A stretch of 64,000 nt of DNA from Paucibacter sp. TC2R-5. GTDB taxonomy: Bacteria; Pseudomonadota; Gammaproteobacteria; Burkholderiales; Burkholderiaceae_C. Under the pieces are notes generated by a model. It was not told the origin of the DNA. It worked only from the letters and a program-made list of their open reading frames with translations, and searched no databases. Below are positions 24,892 to 33,756 of this stretch, piece after piece. Location: contig NZ_JAJIRQ010000002.1 in the NCBI RefSeq assembly GCF_025717605.1, forward strand, positions 19,884 to 83,883, written 5' to 3'. Each line of letters starts with the position of its first letter. Position 1 is the first letter of the stretch. Both the position numbers and the translations under genes were made by a program.

Positions 24892-25470
24892 ATGAAAACT
24901 CTCTACAAAATGACTCGCCTGACCGCCCTCACAGCCCTCACCTTGAGCGCCAGCCTGCTGTGCAGCGCCGTACAGGCTCAGACCCAAACGCTAGCCAGCG
25001 CCGACAGTCGCCAAGCCTTGGTCGACAAATTGTTGTCGCTCTGGCATGTCGACGATGTCGCGGTGGTGATGGTGCAGCGCCCGGCCGCCAGCGCCATGGA
25101 GCAGGCCCGTATCGCGCTGCAGGGTCGCGTCAGCGCCGACAAGCGCGACCGCACGCTGAAGGACATCAGCAGCGATGTGCAGACCTATGTCGATGAGGCC
25201 ACGCCCTTGGCGCGCCAGAGCGCGCAGCGCCTGCTCAAACCGACGCTGAGCCCTGTGCTGCTGCAGCAGTTCACCGACGAGGAGTTGCGCCAGATCATTG
25301 CGCTGCTGGAGTCGCCGGTGAAGAAGAAGTTCGAGAAGCTGGCGCCGGAGCTCGAGCGAAGCTTGGGCGAAAAAGTCGCCGAAGACAGCGGCCCGGCCAT
25401 CAATCCCAAACTGCAAACGATGACGCAGGCGGTGGGCCTGAAGCTGCGCGCCGCATCGATTGCACCTTGA
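24892..25470 (+). CDS. Exported DUF2059-like protein
   Basis: 192 residues with a signal peptide to about residue 29 (AVQAQ). Helical throughout, with a DUF2059-like core: 'FTDEELRQIIALLESPVKKKF' is its most typical block (broken here as FTDEELRQIIALLE then SPVKKKF). DUF2059 proteins are small periplasmic helical proteins of unknown role. It is 24 bases after the FadL-like gene and closes the cluster. A chaperone-like role for the exported proteins is speculative. Confidence 0.65.
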   Translation: MKTLYKMTRLTALTALTLSASLLCSAVQAQTQTLASADSRQALVDKLLSLWHVDDVAVVMVQRPAASAMEQARIALQGRVSADKRDRTLKDISSDVQTYVDEATPLARQSAQRLLKPTLSPVLLQQFTDEELRQIIALLESPVKKKFEKLAPELERSLGEKVAEDSGPAINPKLQTMTQAVGLKLRAASIAP

Positions 25471-25479
25471 CCCGCCCTC

Positions 25480-25513
25480 AAGACAAATGTTTAAACAAAA
25501 GGACATTTGTCTT
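25480..25513. promoter_or_regulatory. Perfect inverted-repeat operator upstream of psuK
   Basis: Arms AAGACAAATGT (25480-25490) and ACATTTGTCTT (25503-25513) are exact reverse complements with a 12-base spacer (TTAAACAAAAGG, AT-rich). The right arm ends 11 bases before the psuK ATG, so a bound protein would block initiation. The N-terminal helix-turn-helix of PsuK itself is the obvious candidate ligand. Confidence 0.75.
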
Positions 25514-25524
25514 ATGATGCGCCG

Positions 25525-26616
25525 ATGGACTCTAAAAAAGAGCAGTTGCTGGGCCTGGTTCAGCACAACCCCTTCATCAGCCAACAAGACCTAGCCGAGC
25601 GCCTGAGCTTGTCGCGCTCGGCGGTGGCCGGCCATATCGCAGCGCTGACGCGCGAGCGGCGCATCCTCGGCCGCGCCTATGTCTTGCCGCAGCGCAGGCC
25701 CATTGTCTGCATTGGCGGCAGCAATATCGACCGCAAGCTGCGCAGCCAAGCCGCCATCCAGATGGGCAACTCCAACCCGGCAGTCTCAAGCGAGAGTCCC
25801 GGCGGCGTGGCGCGCAATGTGGCCGAGAACCTGGCCCGCCTGGGCCTGCCCGTGCATCTGCTCAGCGCCTTTGGCGAGGACGCGGCCGGGCGCTCGCTAC
25901 TGGCGCAGGCAGCAAGTTTGGGCGTGGACAGCAGCGCCAGCCTGATCACGGCCGACGCACCGACCGGCAGCTACACGGCGGTGCTCAACCCGGACGGCAG
26001 CCTGGCCCTGGGTTTGGCGCAAATGGATTTATGCGAGCGCATGACGCCGGACTTCCTTGACCAATGCACGGCGCAGCGCGCGCCAGCAAGTCTGATCCTG
26101 CTCGACCTCAACCTACCCGCCGAGAGCATTCAACAACTGCTGCTCGAGGCGCAAGCCGAGGGCAGCGCGCCCTTGATCGCAGTGGCGGTGTCGGCACCCA
26201 AGATGGCGCGACTGCCGGCTGATCTGCGCGGCTTGAACCTGCTGATGCTGAACCGCGATGAGCTCTCGGCCTGCGCTGGCATGGCCATCGACAGTGACGC
26301 CGATCTCGAACTGGCTCATCAAGGCCTCAGCGCGCGTGGCCTGCGGCGCTTGATCGTCACGCAAGGCGCCGATGCGATCTGGTTTGGCGCAGCCGGCGAG
26401 GCCTTGAAATCCCTCAAGCCCAAGCGCGCCAAGGTGGTCGACGTGACCGGCGCCGGTGACGCTTTCGCCGCCGGGGTCTGCGCGGGCTTGGGCCAAGCGC
26501 CCGATGACTTGGCAGCCGCATGCCGACTAGGTATGAGCTTAGCCCGACTGACCCTGCAATCCGAACACACCGTCTCGCCCGAACTCAGCCCTGCGCTTCT
26601 CTCACTGCAAAACTAG
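25525..26616 (+). CDS. psuK: Pseudouridine kinase with N-terminal HTH domain
   Basis: 363 residues from ATG 25525 (a TTG at 25507 would lie in the operator). Residues 1-55 form a winged-helix DNA-binding domain ('[24 protein letters not shown]'-type, given here as two pieces: [24 protein letters not shown]). Residues about 58-363 are a PfkB-family kinase, with '[15 protein letters not shown]' and the C-terminal '[12 protein letters not shown]' containing the catalytic Asp. PsuK phosphorylates pseudouridine, the substrate for PsuG next door. The HTH-kinase fusion suggests autogenous control. Confidence 0.9.
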   Translation: MDSKKEQLLGLVQHNPFISQQDLAERLSLSRSAVAGHIAALTRERRILGRAYVLPQRRPIVCIGGSNIDRKLRSQAAIQMGNSNPAVSSESPGGVARNVAENLARLGLPVHLLSAFGEDAAGRSLLAQAASLGVDSSASLITADAPTGSYTAVLNPDGSLALGLAQMDLCERMTPDFLDQCTAQRAPASLILLDLNLPAESIQQLLLEAQAEGSAPLIAVAVSAPKMARLPADLRGLNLLMLNRDELSACAGMAIDSDADLELAHQGLSARGLRRLIVTQGADAIWFGAAGEALKSLKPKRAKVVDVTGAGDAFAAGVCAGLGQAPDDLAAACRLGMSLARLTLQSEHTVSPELSPALLSLQN

Positions 26617-26621
26617 GCCCT

Positions 26622-27545
26622 ATGAACAACGCTTCCGAATTCCTGAGCTTCTCCGCCGAGGTGGCCGCCGCCCGCGCCGCCGGGGCGCCCATCGTGGCAC
26701 TGGAGAGCACCATCATTTCGCACGGCATGCCTTACCCGCAGAATGTGCAGACGGCACGCGAGGTCGAGGCCCTCATCCGCGCCGGCGGCGCCGTGCCGGC
26801 CACCATCGCGGTGCTGGAGGGCAAGATCCGCATCGGCCTGTCTGACGCCGAACTGGAACTGCTGGGCCAGTCGCCCGACGCGATGAAGGTCAGCCGGCGC
26901 GACCTCCCTTACGTCTTGTCGAGCGGAAAGATCGGCGCCACCACGGTCGCCGCGACGATGATTTGCGCGGCGCTGGCCGACATCCGCGTCTTTGTCACCG
27001 GCGGCATCGGCGGTGTGCACCGTGGCGCCGAGACCAGCTTCGACATCTCGGCCGACCTGCAGGAACTGGCACAAACATCGGTGGCGGTGGTCTGCGCCGG
27101 CGCCAAGTCGATCCTGGACATTGGCCTGACGCTGGAATACCTGGAGACGCAGGGCGTGCCGGTGCTCAGCATAGGCCAGGCCAACTTCGCCGCCTTCTAC
27201 ACGCCGGACAGCGGCTTCAAGGCGGACTTCCGCATCGATACGCCGGACGAGCAGGCAGCTTTTTTGCGTACGAAATGGGCCTTGGGACTGGCGGGCGGCG
27301 TGGTGATCAGCAACCCGGTGCCGACTGACGAGGCGATGCCGCGCGAGGAAATTGAGCGCATCACCGCCCAGGCCTTGCTCGAAGCCGCGAGCCAAGGTAT
27401 CAGCGGCAAGGCGGTCACGCCGTTTTTGCTGGCCCGCATCAAGGCCTTGACCGAGGGCCGCAGCCTGGCCACCAATATCGCGCTGGTGAAAAACAATGCC
27501 AGGGCCGGCGCGCGTTTGGCTGCGGCCTTGAATCAGGCCCGCTGA
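26622..27545 (+). CDS. psuG: Pseudouridine-5'-phosphate glycosidase
   Basis: 307 residues from the ATG 5 bases after psuK; the longer upstream frame overlaps psuK and is rejected. Family blocks: '[16 protein letters not shown]', the lysine- and metal-site region '[12 protein letters not shown]', '[15 protein letters not shown]' and 'DISADLQEL'. PsuG reversibly cleaves pseudouridine 5'-phosphate into uracil and ribose 5-phosphate, so with PsuK it recycles pseudouridine from RNA turnover. Cytoplasmic. No dedicated nucleoside transporter is adjacent. Confidence 0.95.
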   Translation: MNNASEFLSFSAEVAAARAAGAPIVALESTIISHGMPYPQNVQTAREVEALIRAGGAVPATIAVLEGKIRIGLSDAELELLGQSPDAMKVSRRDLPYVLSSGKIGATTVAATMICAALADIRVFVTGGIGGVHRGAETSFDISADLQELAQTSVAVVCAGAKSILDIGLTLEYLETQGVPVLSIGQANFAAFYTPDSGFKADFRIDTPDEQAAFLRTKWALGLAGGVVISNPVPTDEAMPREEIERITAQALLEAASQGISGKAVTPFLLARIKALTEGRSLATNIALVKNNARAGARLAAALNQAR

Positions 27546-27562
27546 GCCTAGGTTAAACCCGC

Positions 27563-28105
27563 TTAAACCCGTTCCAGCGGCCGCTGTTCGCCCTGCGGCA
27601 ACGCGATCCGGATTTGATCCGAGGGCTTGACCTCGCCGCCCGCCAACACGACACCCATCACGCCAGCCTTGCGGATCAGCTGACCCTCGGGGCCACGATC
27701 CAGCACGGCGGCCAAGAGGCCGGTCAAGAAGTTTTCGATCTGCCCGCAGGGGTTGCGCAAGCCGGTCAGCTCGACGACGGCCTCGGCGCCTATCATCAGC
27801 TTGGTGCCTTGCGGCAGGCTCAACAGATCGATGCCCCGGGTCGTGATGTTCTCGCCCATCTGCCCCGGCGCGACGCTGAGGCCGCGACCGGCCAACTCGT
27901 CAAACAGCTCCGCCTGAAGCAGATGCACCTGGCGCAGATTGGGCTGGGTCGGGTCCACCGCCACGCGCGAGCGGTGCTGCACCGTCTCGCCGCAATGCGC
28001 GTCACCCTCGATGCCCTGACCTTTGATCAGGACCAGGCTCGGAGCAAGTTGTTTGCTGAAGCGATGGGCGTGGTCTTTGTGCAGGGCGAAGACAATCGGG
28101 GACAT
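27563..28105 (-). CDS. MOSC domain protein
   Basis: 180 residues from the ATG at 28105. MOSC (molybdenum cofactor sulfurase C-terminal) fold: 'GIEGDAHCG', 'PGQMGENITTRGIDLL', and the conserved cysteine in 'LRNPCGQIENF', which in relatives carries the transferable sulfur or binds Moco. Stand-alone bacterial MOSC proteins of this size resemble YiiM and handle N-hydroxylated compounds, but the substrate here is unknown. Convergent with psuG (17 bases) and divergent from the RND adaptor (131 bases). Confidence 0.8.
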   Translation of the reverse strand: MSPIVFALHKDHAHRFSKQLAPSLVLIKGQGIEGDAHCGETVQHRSRVAVDPTQPNLRQVHLLQAELFDELAGRGLSVAPGQMGENITTRGIDLLSLPQGTKLMIGAEAVVELTGLRNPCGQIENFLTGLLAAVLDRGPEGQLIRKAGVMGVVLAGGEVKPSDQIRIALPQGEQRPLERV

Positions 28106-28236
28106 AGCGCGGGTCAGATGGCAAAGATCGCGCATCTTAGCCAGCCCTTGCGCAGCGCCGTCCTGGCAAGCCTATCCATTAAGCTCTGCATCTGCCGCCT
28201 CCAGGTCGCACCACATCAAACAAGAAAGTTGGATCC

Positions 28237-29487
28237 ATGCTTCGCAAGTCGTCCCTTGCCCTGATCGTCGCTGCCCTGCTCGCCACCGGGGGCTGGTGGA
28301 TCTGGCGTCAGCAAACTCGCGCTACTGGGCCTGAAAGCGCGTCGGGCGCCGCGCCGGCACAGGCGGCATCGGCTGCCCCCAAAGGCGGCCCACAGACGGT
28401 CGGCGTCTTCAGCGCCCTCAAACAGGATGTGCCGGTCACTTTAGAGGCCAGCGGCACCGTCGCGGCCCTGAATCTGCTGGACATCCGCGCGCAGACCACC
28501 AGCATCGTCAAGGACGTGTTGATCAAAGACGGTCAGACGGTGCGCAAGGGCGACTTGCTATTCCGCTTTGACGATCGCGCAGCCCGCGCCGACCTGGACA
28601 AGGCCCGCGCCCAACTGGCGCGTGACCGCAACAACCTGGCCGACCTGCAGCGCCAGCATCAGCGCGCGGTCGAATTGCGGGCGCAGAACTTCGTGGCTCA
28701 AAGCGCCGTCGACACCGCTTTGAGCAATCTGGAGGCGCAGCGCTCGCTGCTGCAACTGGACGAAGCCGCCGTGCAGGCCGCGCAAGTGGCGCTCAGCTAT
28801 AACGAAATTCGCTCGCCCATGGCCGGCCGCGCCGGCAATGTCAATGTAGTGGCCGGCAGCCTGGTGCAGGCCAACTCGAGCGCCCTGCCCTTGGTCAGCA
28901 TCGCGCAGATCAACCCGATTGCGGTCGGCTTCACCTTGCCCGAAACGCAGCTGAGCGCCTTGTTGCAAGCGACGCGCAATGCCAAGGCCGAGCCCTTGAT
29001 GGCGCAAGTGCTGATGCCCGGCGCTCGCGCCGGGATGAAACCCGCCAAAGGCGAAGAGGCCGCTGCGCCCCCGCAAGGCCGCATCACCTTCGTCGACAAC
29101 CTCGTGGATGCCGCCAGCGGCACCATCAAGGCCAAGGCCGAGTTCGACAATGAGCAGCAACTGCTTTGGCCCGGCCAATATGTGCGCGTGCGCCTGCAGC
29201 TGCGCGTCATCAAGGACGCGACCGTGATCCCAGTCGCCGCCATCATTCAGCGCGGCAATGAGCGCTCGGTCTTTGTCGTCGACGCCGACAAGCTGGCCCA
29301 GCAGCTGCCGGTGCAGATTCGCCACAGCTTCGGCGAGATGGCCGTCGTTGAAGGGGTCAAGCCCGGCGACAAGGTGGTGCTGGACGGCAAGCAGAATCTG
29401 CGACCCGGCACGGCGGTGAAGGAGCAAGCCGCCGCCTTGAACCCCGCAGCACCAAAACGTGCAGCTTCAGCGGCATCCGGCACATGA
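28237..29487 (+). CDS. RND efflux periplasmic adaptor
   Basis: 416 residues. N-terminal membrane anchor (about 6-20), then a low-complexity Ala-rich linker, lipoyl half-motif 'GTVAALNLLDIRAQTTS', coiled-coil hairpin (about 110-175) rich in Ala/Gln, second lipoyl half 'YNEIRSPMAGRAGNVNV', beta-barrel and membrane-proximal domains. MdtA/AcrA-like. It links the inner-membrane pump encoded next to an outer-membrane channel. Its TGA overlaps the pump ATG by 4 bases. No adjacent tolC-type gene. Confidence 0.9.
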   Translation: MLRKSSLALIVAALLATGGWWIWRQQTRATGPESASGAAPAQAASAAPKGGPQTVGVFSALKQDVPVTLEASGTVAALNLLDIRAQTTSIVKDVLIKDGQTVRKGDLLFRFDDRAARADLDKARAQLARDRNNLADLQRQHQRAVELRAQNFVAQSAVDTALSNLEAQRSLLQLDEAAVQAAQVALSYNEIRSPMAGRAGNVNVVAGSLVQANSSALPLVSIAQINPIAVGFTLPETQLSALLQATRNAKAEPLMAQVLMPGARAGMKPAKGEEAAAPPQGRITFVDNLVDAASGTIKAKAEFDNEQQLLWPGQYVRVRLQLRVIKDATVIPVAAIIQRGNERSVFVVDADKLAQQLPVQIRHSFGEMAVVEGVKPGDKVVLDGKQNLRPGTAVKEQAAALNPAAPKRAASAASGT

Positions 29488-32400
29488 GTATTACCGAGCT
29501 TTTCATCCGCCGCCCGGTCATGACCGTGCTGCTGAACCTGGCCCTCATCATTGCCGGGCTGGCGGCCTGGAGCAAGATCCCGGTCGCGGCCCTGCCGTCT
29601 TACAACACGCCGGTCATCAATGTGCAGGCCTCGCTGCCCGGCGCTTCGCCCGAGACCATGGCGTCCTCGGTGGCCTTGCCGCTGGAAAAGCAGTTCTCCA
29701 CGATTGCCGGCTTGGCGACGATTTCATCCACCAGCATTCTGGGCAGCACCTCGCTGACGCTGGAGTTCGAGTCTTCGCGCAATATCGATGCGGCGGCGGT
29801 CGACGTGCAGGCGGCGCTGTTCCGCGCCCTGCGCTCGCTGCCGACCGAGATGACCACGCCACCCAGCTATCGCAAGGTCAACCCGGCCGATGCGCCGGTG
29901 CTGCTGATCGCTCTAACTTCGCCGGCCATCAATCTGTCGGAGCTGAATGACTTCGCCGAGAACCTGCTGACGCCCAGCCTGTCCACCATAGACGGCGTCG
30001 CGCAAGTTGCCATCTATGGGCAAAAGCGCTATGCGGTGCGCATCAAGGTCAATAACGATTTGCTCGGCCAGCGCAATATCACACTGGAAGAACTACAGAC
30101 GGCGATTCGCGGCGCCAACGCCAACACGCCGGTCGGCGTGCTGGACGGCAATCGTCAGACCCTCACCATCCAGGCGAACAAGCAGTTACGCAATGCCAAG
30201 GAATTCGGCAGCATTGTGATCGCCAGCCGCAACGGCTCGCCGATCTTTCTGCGCGATGTGGCCGAGGTGCAAGACAGCTTCGAGACCACCAAGTCTTTTT
30301 CCAATTTCAACGGCGAGCGCTCCATCGTGCTGGCCGTGCAGCGCCAGCCGGACGCCAACACGGTCAAGGTGGTCGATGCGGTGAAGGCCATGCTGCCGCG
30401 CTTTGCGGCGCAGTTGCCGGCCTCGGTGCAGATGACAACCTTGAACGACCGATCGGTATCGGTGCGCGAGTCGCTGCACGACGTGTACTTCACGCTGGCC
30501 TTGACCGTCGCCTTGGTAGTGCTGGTGATCTTCTTGTTCCTGCGCCGGGCGGTGGCGACGCTGATCCCGACCTTGTCGCTGCCGATCTCGCTGATTGGCG
30601 CGCTCACCCTCTTGTACGCGCTGGGCTACAGCCTGGACAATATTTCGCTGCTGGGCATCACCCTGGCCGTCGGCCTGGTGGTGGACGATGCGATCGTGAT
30701 GCTGGAGAACATTCACCGTCATATCGAAGACGGCATGGAGCCCTTTTCGGCGGCGGTGCGGGGCGCGCGCGAGATGGCCTTCACGATTGTTTCGATCTCG
30801 ATTTCGCTGGTCGCGGTCTTGATCCCTATCTTCTTCATGCCGGGCGTGATCGGCCTGTTGTTCCACGAGTTCGCGGTCATCGTCGGCCTCTCCATCCTGG
30901 TCTCGGCCGGGGTTTCTCTGAGTCTGGTGCCCATGCTGTGCAGCCGTTTCCTCAAGCCCCATGCTGAACATGAAGAAAGCGCCTTGGGCCGCAGCTTCGA
31001 GCGCGCTTTCAACGCCGTGCTGGGCAGCTACACCCGCAGCCTGGATCTGGCCTTGAAGCATCGCAATTGGGTGCTGGGCGTGGCCGTGGCCAGCTTCGCC
31101 GCCACCATCTGGCTCTATATCGCCATCCCCAAGGGCTTTTTCCCCGAAGAAGATATCGGCCAGATCCAGGCCAGCACCGAGGCGGCCGAGGATATTTCCT
31201 TCAACGCGATGACGGTCTTGCAAGAGCGCGCGGCTGCCATCGTCAAGGATCACCCGGCCGTCGCCAGCGTGTCGGCGGCGGTCGGCGGCGGTGGGGGCGG
31301 CGGCAATGCAGGCAACAGCGGCCGCATGTTCATCAACTTGAAGCCCCGCGACCAGCGCCCGCCTATGAAGGCCGTGCTGGAGAGCCTGCGCAAAGATCTG
31401 CGTGCGGTGCCGGGGCTGGCCGTCTATTTGCGCCCGGTGCAGAACCTGCAATTGGGCGGGCGCCAAAGCAAGAGTCGCTATCAGTACACGCTGCAATCGG
31501 TGGCCGCCGCCGACTTGAACCTTTGGGCGGGCAAGCTGCAGGAGAAGCTGCGCGCCGACCCGCTGTTTCGCGACGTCACCAGCGACTCGCAGCTGCGCGG
31601 CCTGCAGGCCAATTTGATCATCGACCGCGAACGCGCCGGCGTGTTGGGCGTGCAGATGCAAGACCTGCGCAGCGCACTCTACAACGCCTTCGGCGAACGC
31701 CAGGTGTCCAGCATCTATGCCGAGAGCAACACCTATCAAGTCATCATGGAGGCAGCCGACGGCGAGCGCCAGAGCGAAGACGCCTTCGCCAAAATCCAGC
31801 TGCGCGGCAAAGGCGGTGCGCTAGTGCCCCTGACGGCCTTTGCCACCGTGCAGCGCGGACTGGGGCCGACCTCGATCAACCACCAAGGCCAGTTGCAGGC
31901 CATCACCCTGGCCTTCAATCTGGCGCCCGATGTGCCGCTCGGTGACGCCACGGCCAAGCTAGACGGCTATGTCAAGCAGCTGCAACTGCCCGCCAGCATC
32001 ATCACCAGCTATGGCGGCGATGCGGCGGTGTTCCAGGATTCGCAAGGCGGCCAGCTCTTGCTGATAGGCCTGGCCGTCGCAGTGATCTATGTGCTCTTGG
32101 GCGTCTTGTACGAGAGCTTTATCCACCCGCTGACGATTCTGGCGGGCCTGCCCTCGGCGGCCGTAGGCGCCTTGCTAACCCTGCAAATCTTCGGCATGGA
32201 CCTGACCCTGATCGCCACCATCGGCATCCTGATGCTGATAGGCATCGTCAAGAAGAACGCCATCATGATGATCGACTTCGCGCTCGAAGCGCAGCGCCAT
32301 CGCGGCATGACACCCGAGCAAGCGATCCGCGAGGCCTGCATTCTGCGCTTTCGGCCCATTTTGATGACGACGCTGGCGGCCTTGATGGGCGCTTTGCCGA

Positions 32401-32573
32401 TCGCGCTGGGCCTAGGCGCCGGGGCTGAATTGCGCCAGCCGCTGGGCCTGGCGGTGGTGGGCGGGCTGATCCTGTCGCAGGCGGTGACGCTCTACATCAC
32501 GCCGGTGATCTATCTGGCGCTGGACCGCTTCAGCGGCAAGGGGCCTGATATGCGGGTGGTTCAGCAGGCCTAA
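29484..32573 (+). CDS. RND efflux inner-membrane transporter
   Basis: 1029 residues, the usual RND length, with twelve membrane segments in two halves. Conserved: N-terminal 'FIRRPVMTVLLNLALI', and the proton-relay segment 'GLAVGLVVDDAIVMLEN'-like, seen here as LAVGLVVDDAIVMLENIHRH (two Asp). MdtB/C- or CusA-like multidrug pump driven by proton motive force. A glycine-rich run (seven Gly near residue 605) in the second periplasmic loop is unusual. It ends overlapping the convergent deacetylase by 4 bases. Confidence 0.9.
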   Translation: MSITELFIRRPVMTVLLNLALIIAGLAAWSKIPVAALPSYNTPVINVQASLPGASPETMASSVALPLEKQFSTIAGLATISSTSILGSTSLTLEFESSRNIDAAAVDVQAALFRALRSLPTEMTTPPSYRKVNPADAPVLLIALTSPAINLSELNDFAENLLTPSLSTIDGVAQVAIYGQKRYAVRIKVNNDLLGQRNITLEELQTAIRGANANTPVGVLDGNRQTLTIQANKQLRNAKEFGSIVIASRNGSPIFLRDVAEVQDSFETTKSFSNFNGERSIVLAVQRQPDANTVKVVDAVKAMLPRFAAQLPASVQMTTLNDRSVSVRESLHDVYFTLALTVALVVLVIFLFLRRAVATLIPTLSLPISLIGALTLLYALGYSLDNISLLGITLAVGLVVDDAIVMLENIHRHIEDGMEPFSAAVRGAREMAFTIVSISISLVAVLIPIFFMPGVIGLLFHEFAVIVGLSILVSAGVSLSLVPMLCSRFLKPHAEHEESALGRSFERAFNAVLGSYTRSLDLALKHRNWVLGVAVASFAATIWLYIAIPKGFFPEEDIGQIQASTEAAEDISFNAMTVLQERAAAIVKDHPAVASVSAAVGGGGGGGNAGNSGRMFINLKPRDQRPPMKAVLESLRKDLRAVPGLAVYLRPVQNLQLGGRQSKSRYQYTLQSVAAADLNLWAGKLQEKLRADPLFRDVTSDSQLRGLQANLIIDRERAGVLGVQMQDLRSALYNAFGERQVSSIYAESNTYQVIMEAADGERQSEDAFAKIQLRGKGGALVPLTAFATVQRGLGPTSINHQGQLQAITLAFNLAPDVPLGDATAKLDGYVKQLQLPASIITSYGGDAAVFQDSQGGQLLLIGLAVAVIYVLLGVLYESFIHPLTILAGLPSAAVGALLTLQIFGMDLTLIATIGILMLIGIVKKNAIMMIDFALEAQRHRGMTPEQAIREACILRFRPILMTTLAALMGALPIALGLGAGAELRQPLGLAVVGGLILSQAVTLYITPVIYLALDRFSGKGPDMRVVQQA

Positions 32574-33370
32574 GCCTGCGGCCAGTCCTCGCAAAGCCCG
32601 AGCTGCACGCCCAGGCTGGCCAGCAACTCGCCGGCCTCGGCGCTGAGCCAGAAGGCGCGCTCCCGGGCACGCGCGGGGCCGATTGCATCCGGCCGGGTTT
32701 CAGTGCCTGCACTTCGGCCCGGGTGCGTCATCAGCAGGCCGCCGTCGGCCATGCTGGCCAGCCAGTCACCGACCAACTGGCCATAGTCGGCTGCCGGTGA
32801 AAAGCCATAGACCCCGGCGAAATCGCTATTCATACGCAAGCCCGCAGCCCTGGCCCGCTGACGCAGCGCGCCGGCGCCAAGAACCTCGATCACGGCGGCC
32901 TTGCTGCCGCGCCAGCTGCTGGCGCGCGTCGACCGCAGGGCGCAGCGCTGCCCATAACGCTCAATCAAGGCGGCAAGCAAGGCCTCGCGAATGACGGGCA
33001 GTTGATGCAGATGCTGGTGCCCGTCGACGAAATCGGGGGCGCTCTGCATCGCTGACTCGAACGCATCTAACTGCTGATTCACCCAGCTGCCCGCCACGCC
33101 TATGTCCAGCTTTCGCAGATAGCTGCAGCCTATCCAAAGGCCCAAGCTGCGGCCCTCAGCATAGGGCGCAAACTCATTCAGATCGAGGTGCAAGCCATAG
33201 TCGGCCATGCCTTTGCGCTCCCGCAAGGCCGACGCCCAGTTTGGCCAAGCGGGGGACAGCACCATGCAGCCGGTCGCGCTGATGCGGCCGGCATCTATGC
33301 ATTCCAGGATGCCCTGGCTGATGGCCGCATCAAACCCGTAGTCATCGGCACAGATCTGGATTCGTTTCAT
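32570..33370 (-). CDS. ChbG/NaxD-family polysaccharide deacetylase
   Basis: 266 residues from the ATG at 33370. YdjC/ChbG/HpnK family: metal and catalytic residues in 'ICADDYGFDAAIS' (two Asp), 'GLHLDLNEF' and 'VDGHQHLHQLP'. NaxD of Francisella and LgmC of Bordetella are family members that deacetylate a polyprenyl-phosphate amino sugar before transfer to lipid A. The start overlaps the GtrA-like stop by 4 bases, so it is the last gene of the four-gene operon. Function follows from family plus context. Confidence 0.8.
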   Translation of the reverse strand: MKRIQICADDYGFDAAISQGILECIDAGRISATGCMVLSPAWPNWASALRERKGMADYGLHLDLNEFAPYAEGRSLGLWIGCSYLRKLDIGVAGSWVNQQLDAFESAMQSAPDFVDGHQHLHQLPVIREALLAALIERYGQRCALRSTRASSWRGSKAAVIEVLGAGALRQRARAAGLRMNSDFAGVYGFSPAADYGQLVGDWLASMADGGLLMTHPGRSAGTETRPDAIGPARARERAFWLSAEAGELLASLGVQLGLCEDWPQA

Positions 33371-33756
33371 AAAGGTGTGGGCGTTCGAGTCGTGCGAAAG
33401 GCCCAAAAGCGGCTCAGCAGCCAGGTCATCGCCGCTACCGCCAGCAAGACCAAAAACAGCGCCAAGCGGTAATCAAGACCGGCCGCCAAGAGTAAGGCAT
33501 AAAGCAGCTCATTGGCGGCAAAACCAAGCAGTGCGACCAGGGCAAAGCGAGGCAAGGCCTGACTGGCCCGCGCCTGCTGGGCGCCAAAGCTGAGCCGGTG
33601 ATGGCCGACAAAGCTCACGCCAAAGGCCAACACAAAGCCCAGCACATTGGCCACCAAGGCCGCCAGCTGCCACTGCGACACCAGCAACCAAACCACCGAC
33701 AAATGCACGGCCGCCGCCGCAGCGCCGACCAGGCCGAACCAAGCCAAGGAGCTCAC
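33367..33756 (-). CDS. GtrA-like membrane protein
   Basis: 129 residues from a GTG that overlaps the GT2 stop (GTGA); an upstream open frame of 187 codons lies inside the GT2 gene and is a shadow. Four membrane segments with GtrA-family hallmarks 'NVLGFVLAFGVSFVGHHRLSF' (split: NVLGFVLAFGVSF and GHHRLSF) and 'LSRFWAFR' at the end. GtrA proteins flip polyprenyl-phosphate sugars to the periplasmic face. Sits between GT2 and deacetylase genes, matching that role. Confidence 0.8.
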   Translation of the reverse strand: MSSLAWFGLVGAAAAAVHLSVVWLLVSQWQLAALVANVLGFVLAFGVSFVGHHRLSFGAQQARASQALPRFALVALLGFAANELLYALLLAAGLDYRLALFLVLLAVAAMTWLLSRFWAFRTTRTPTPL

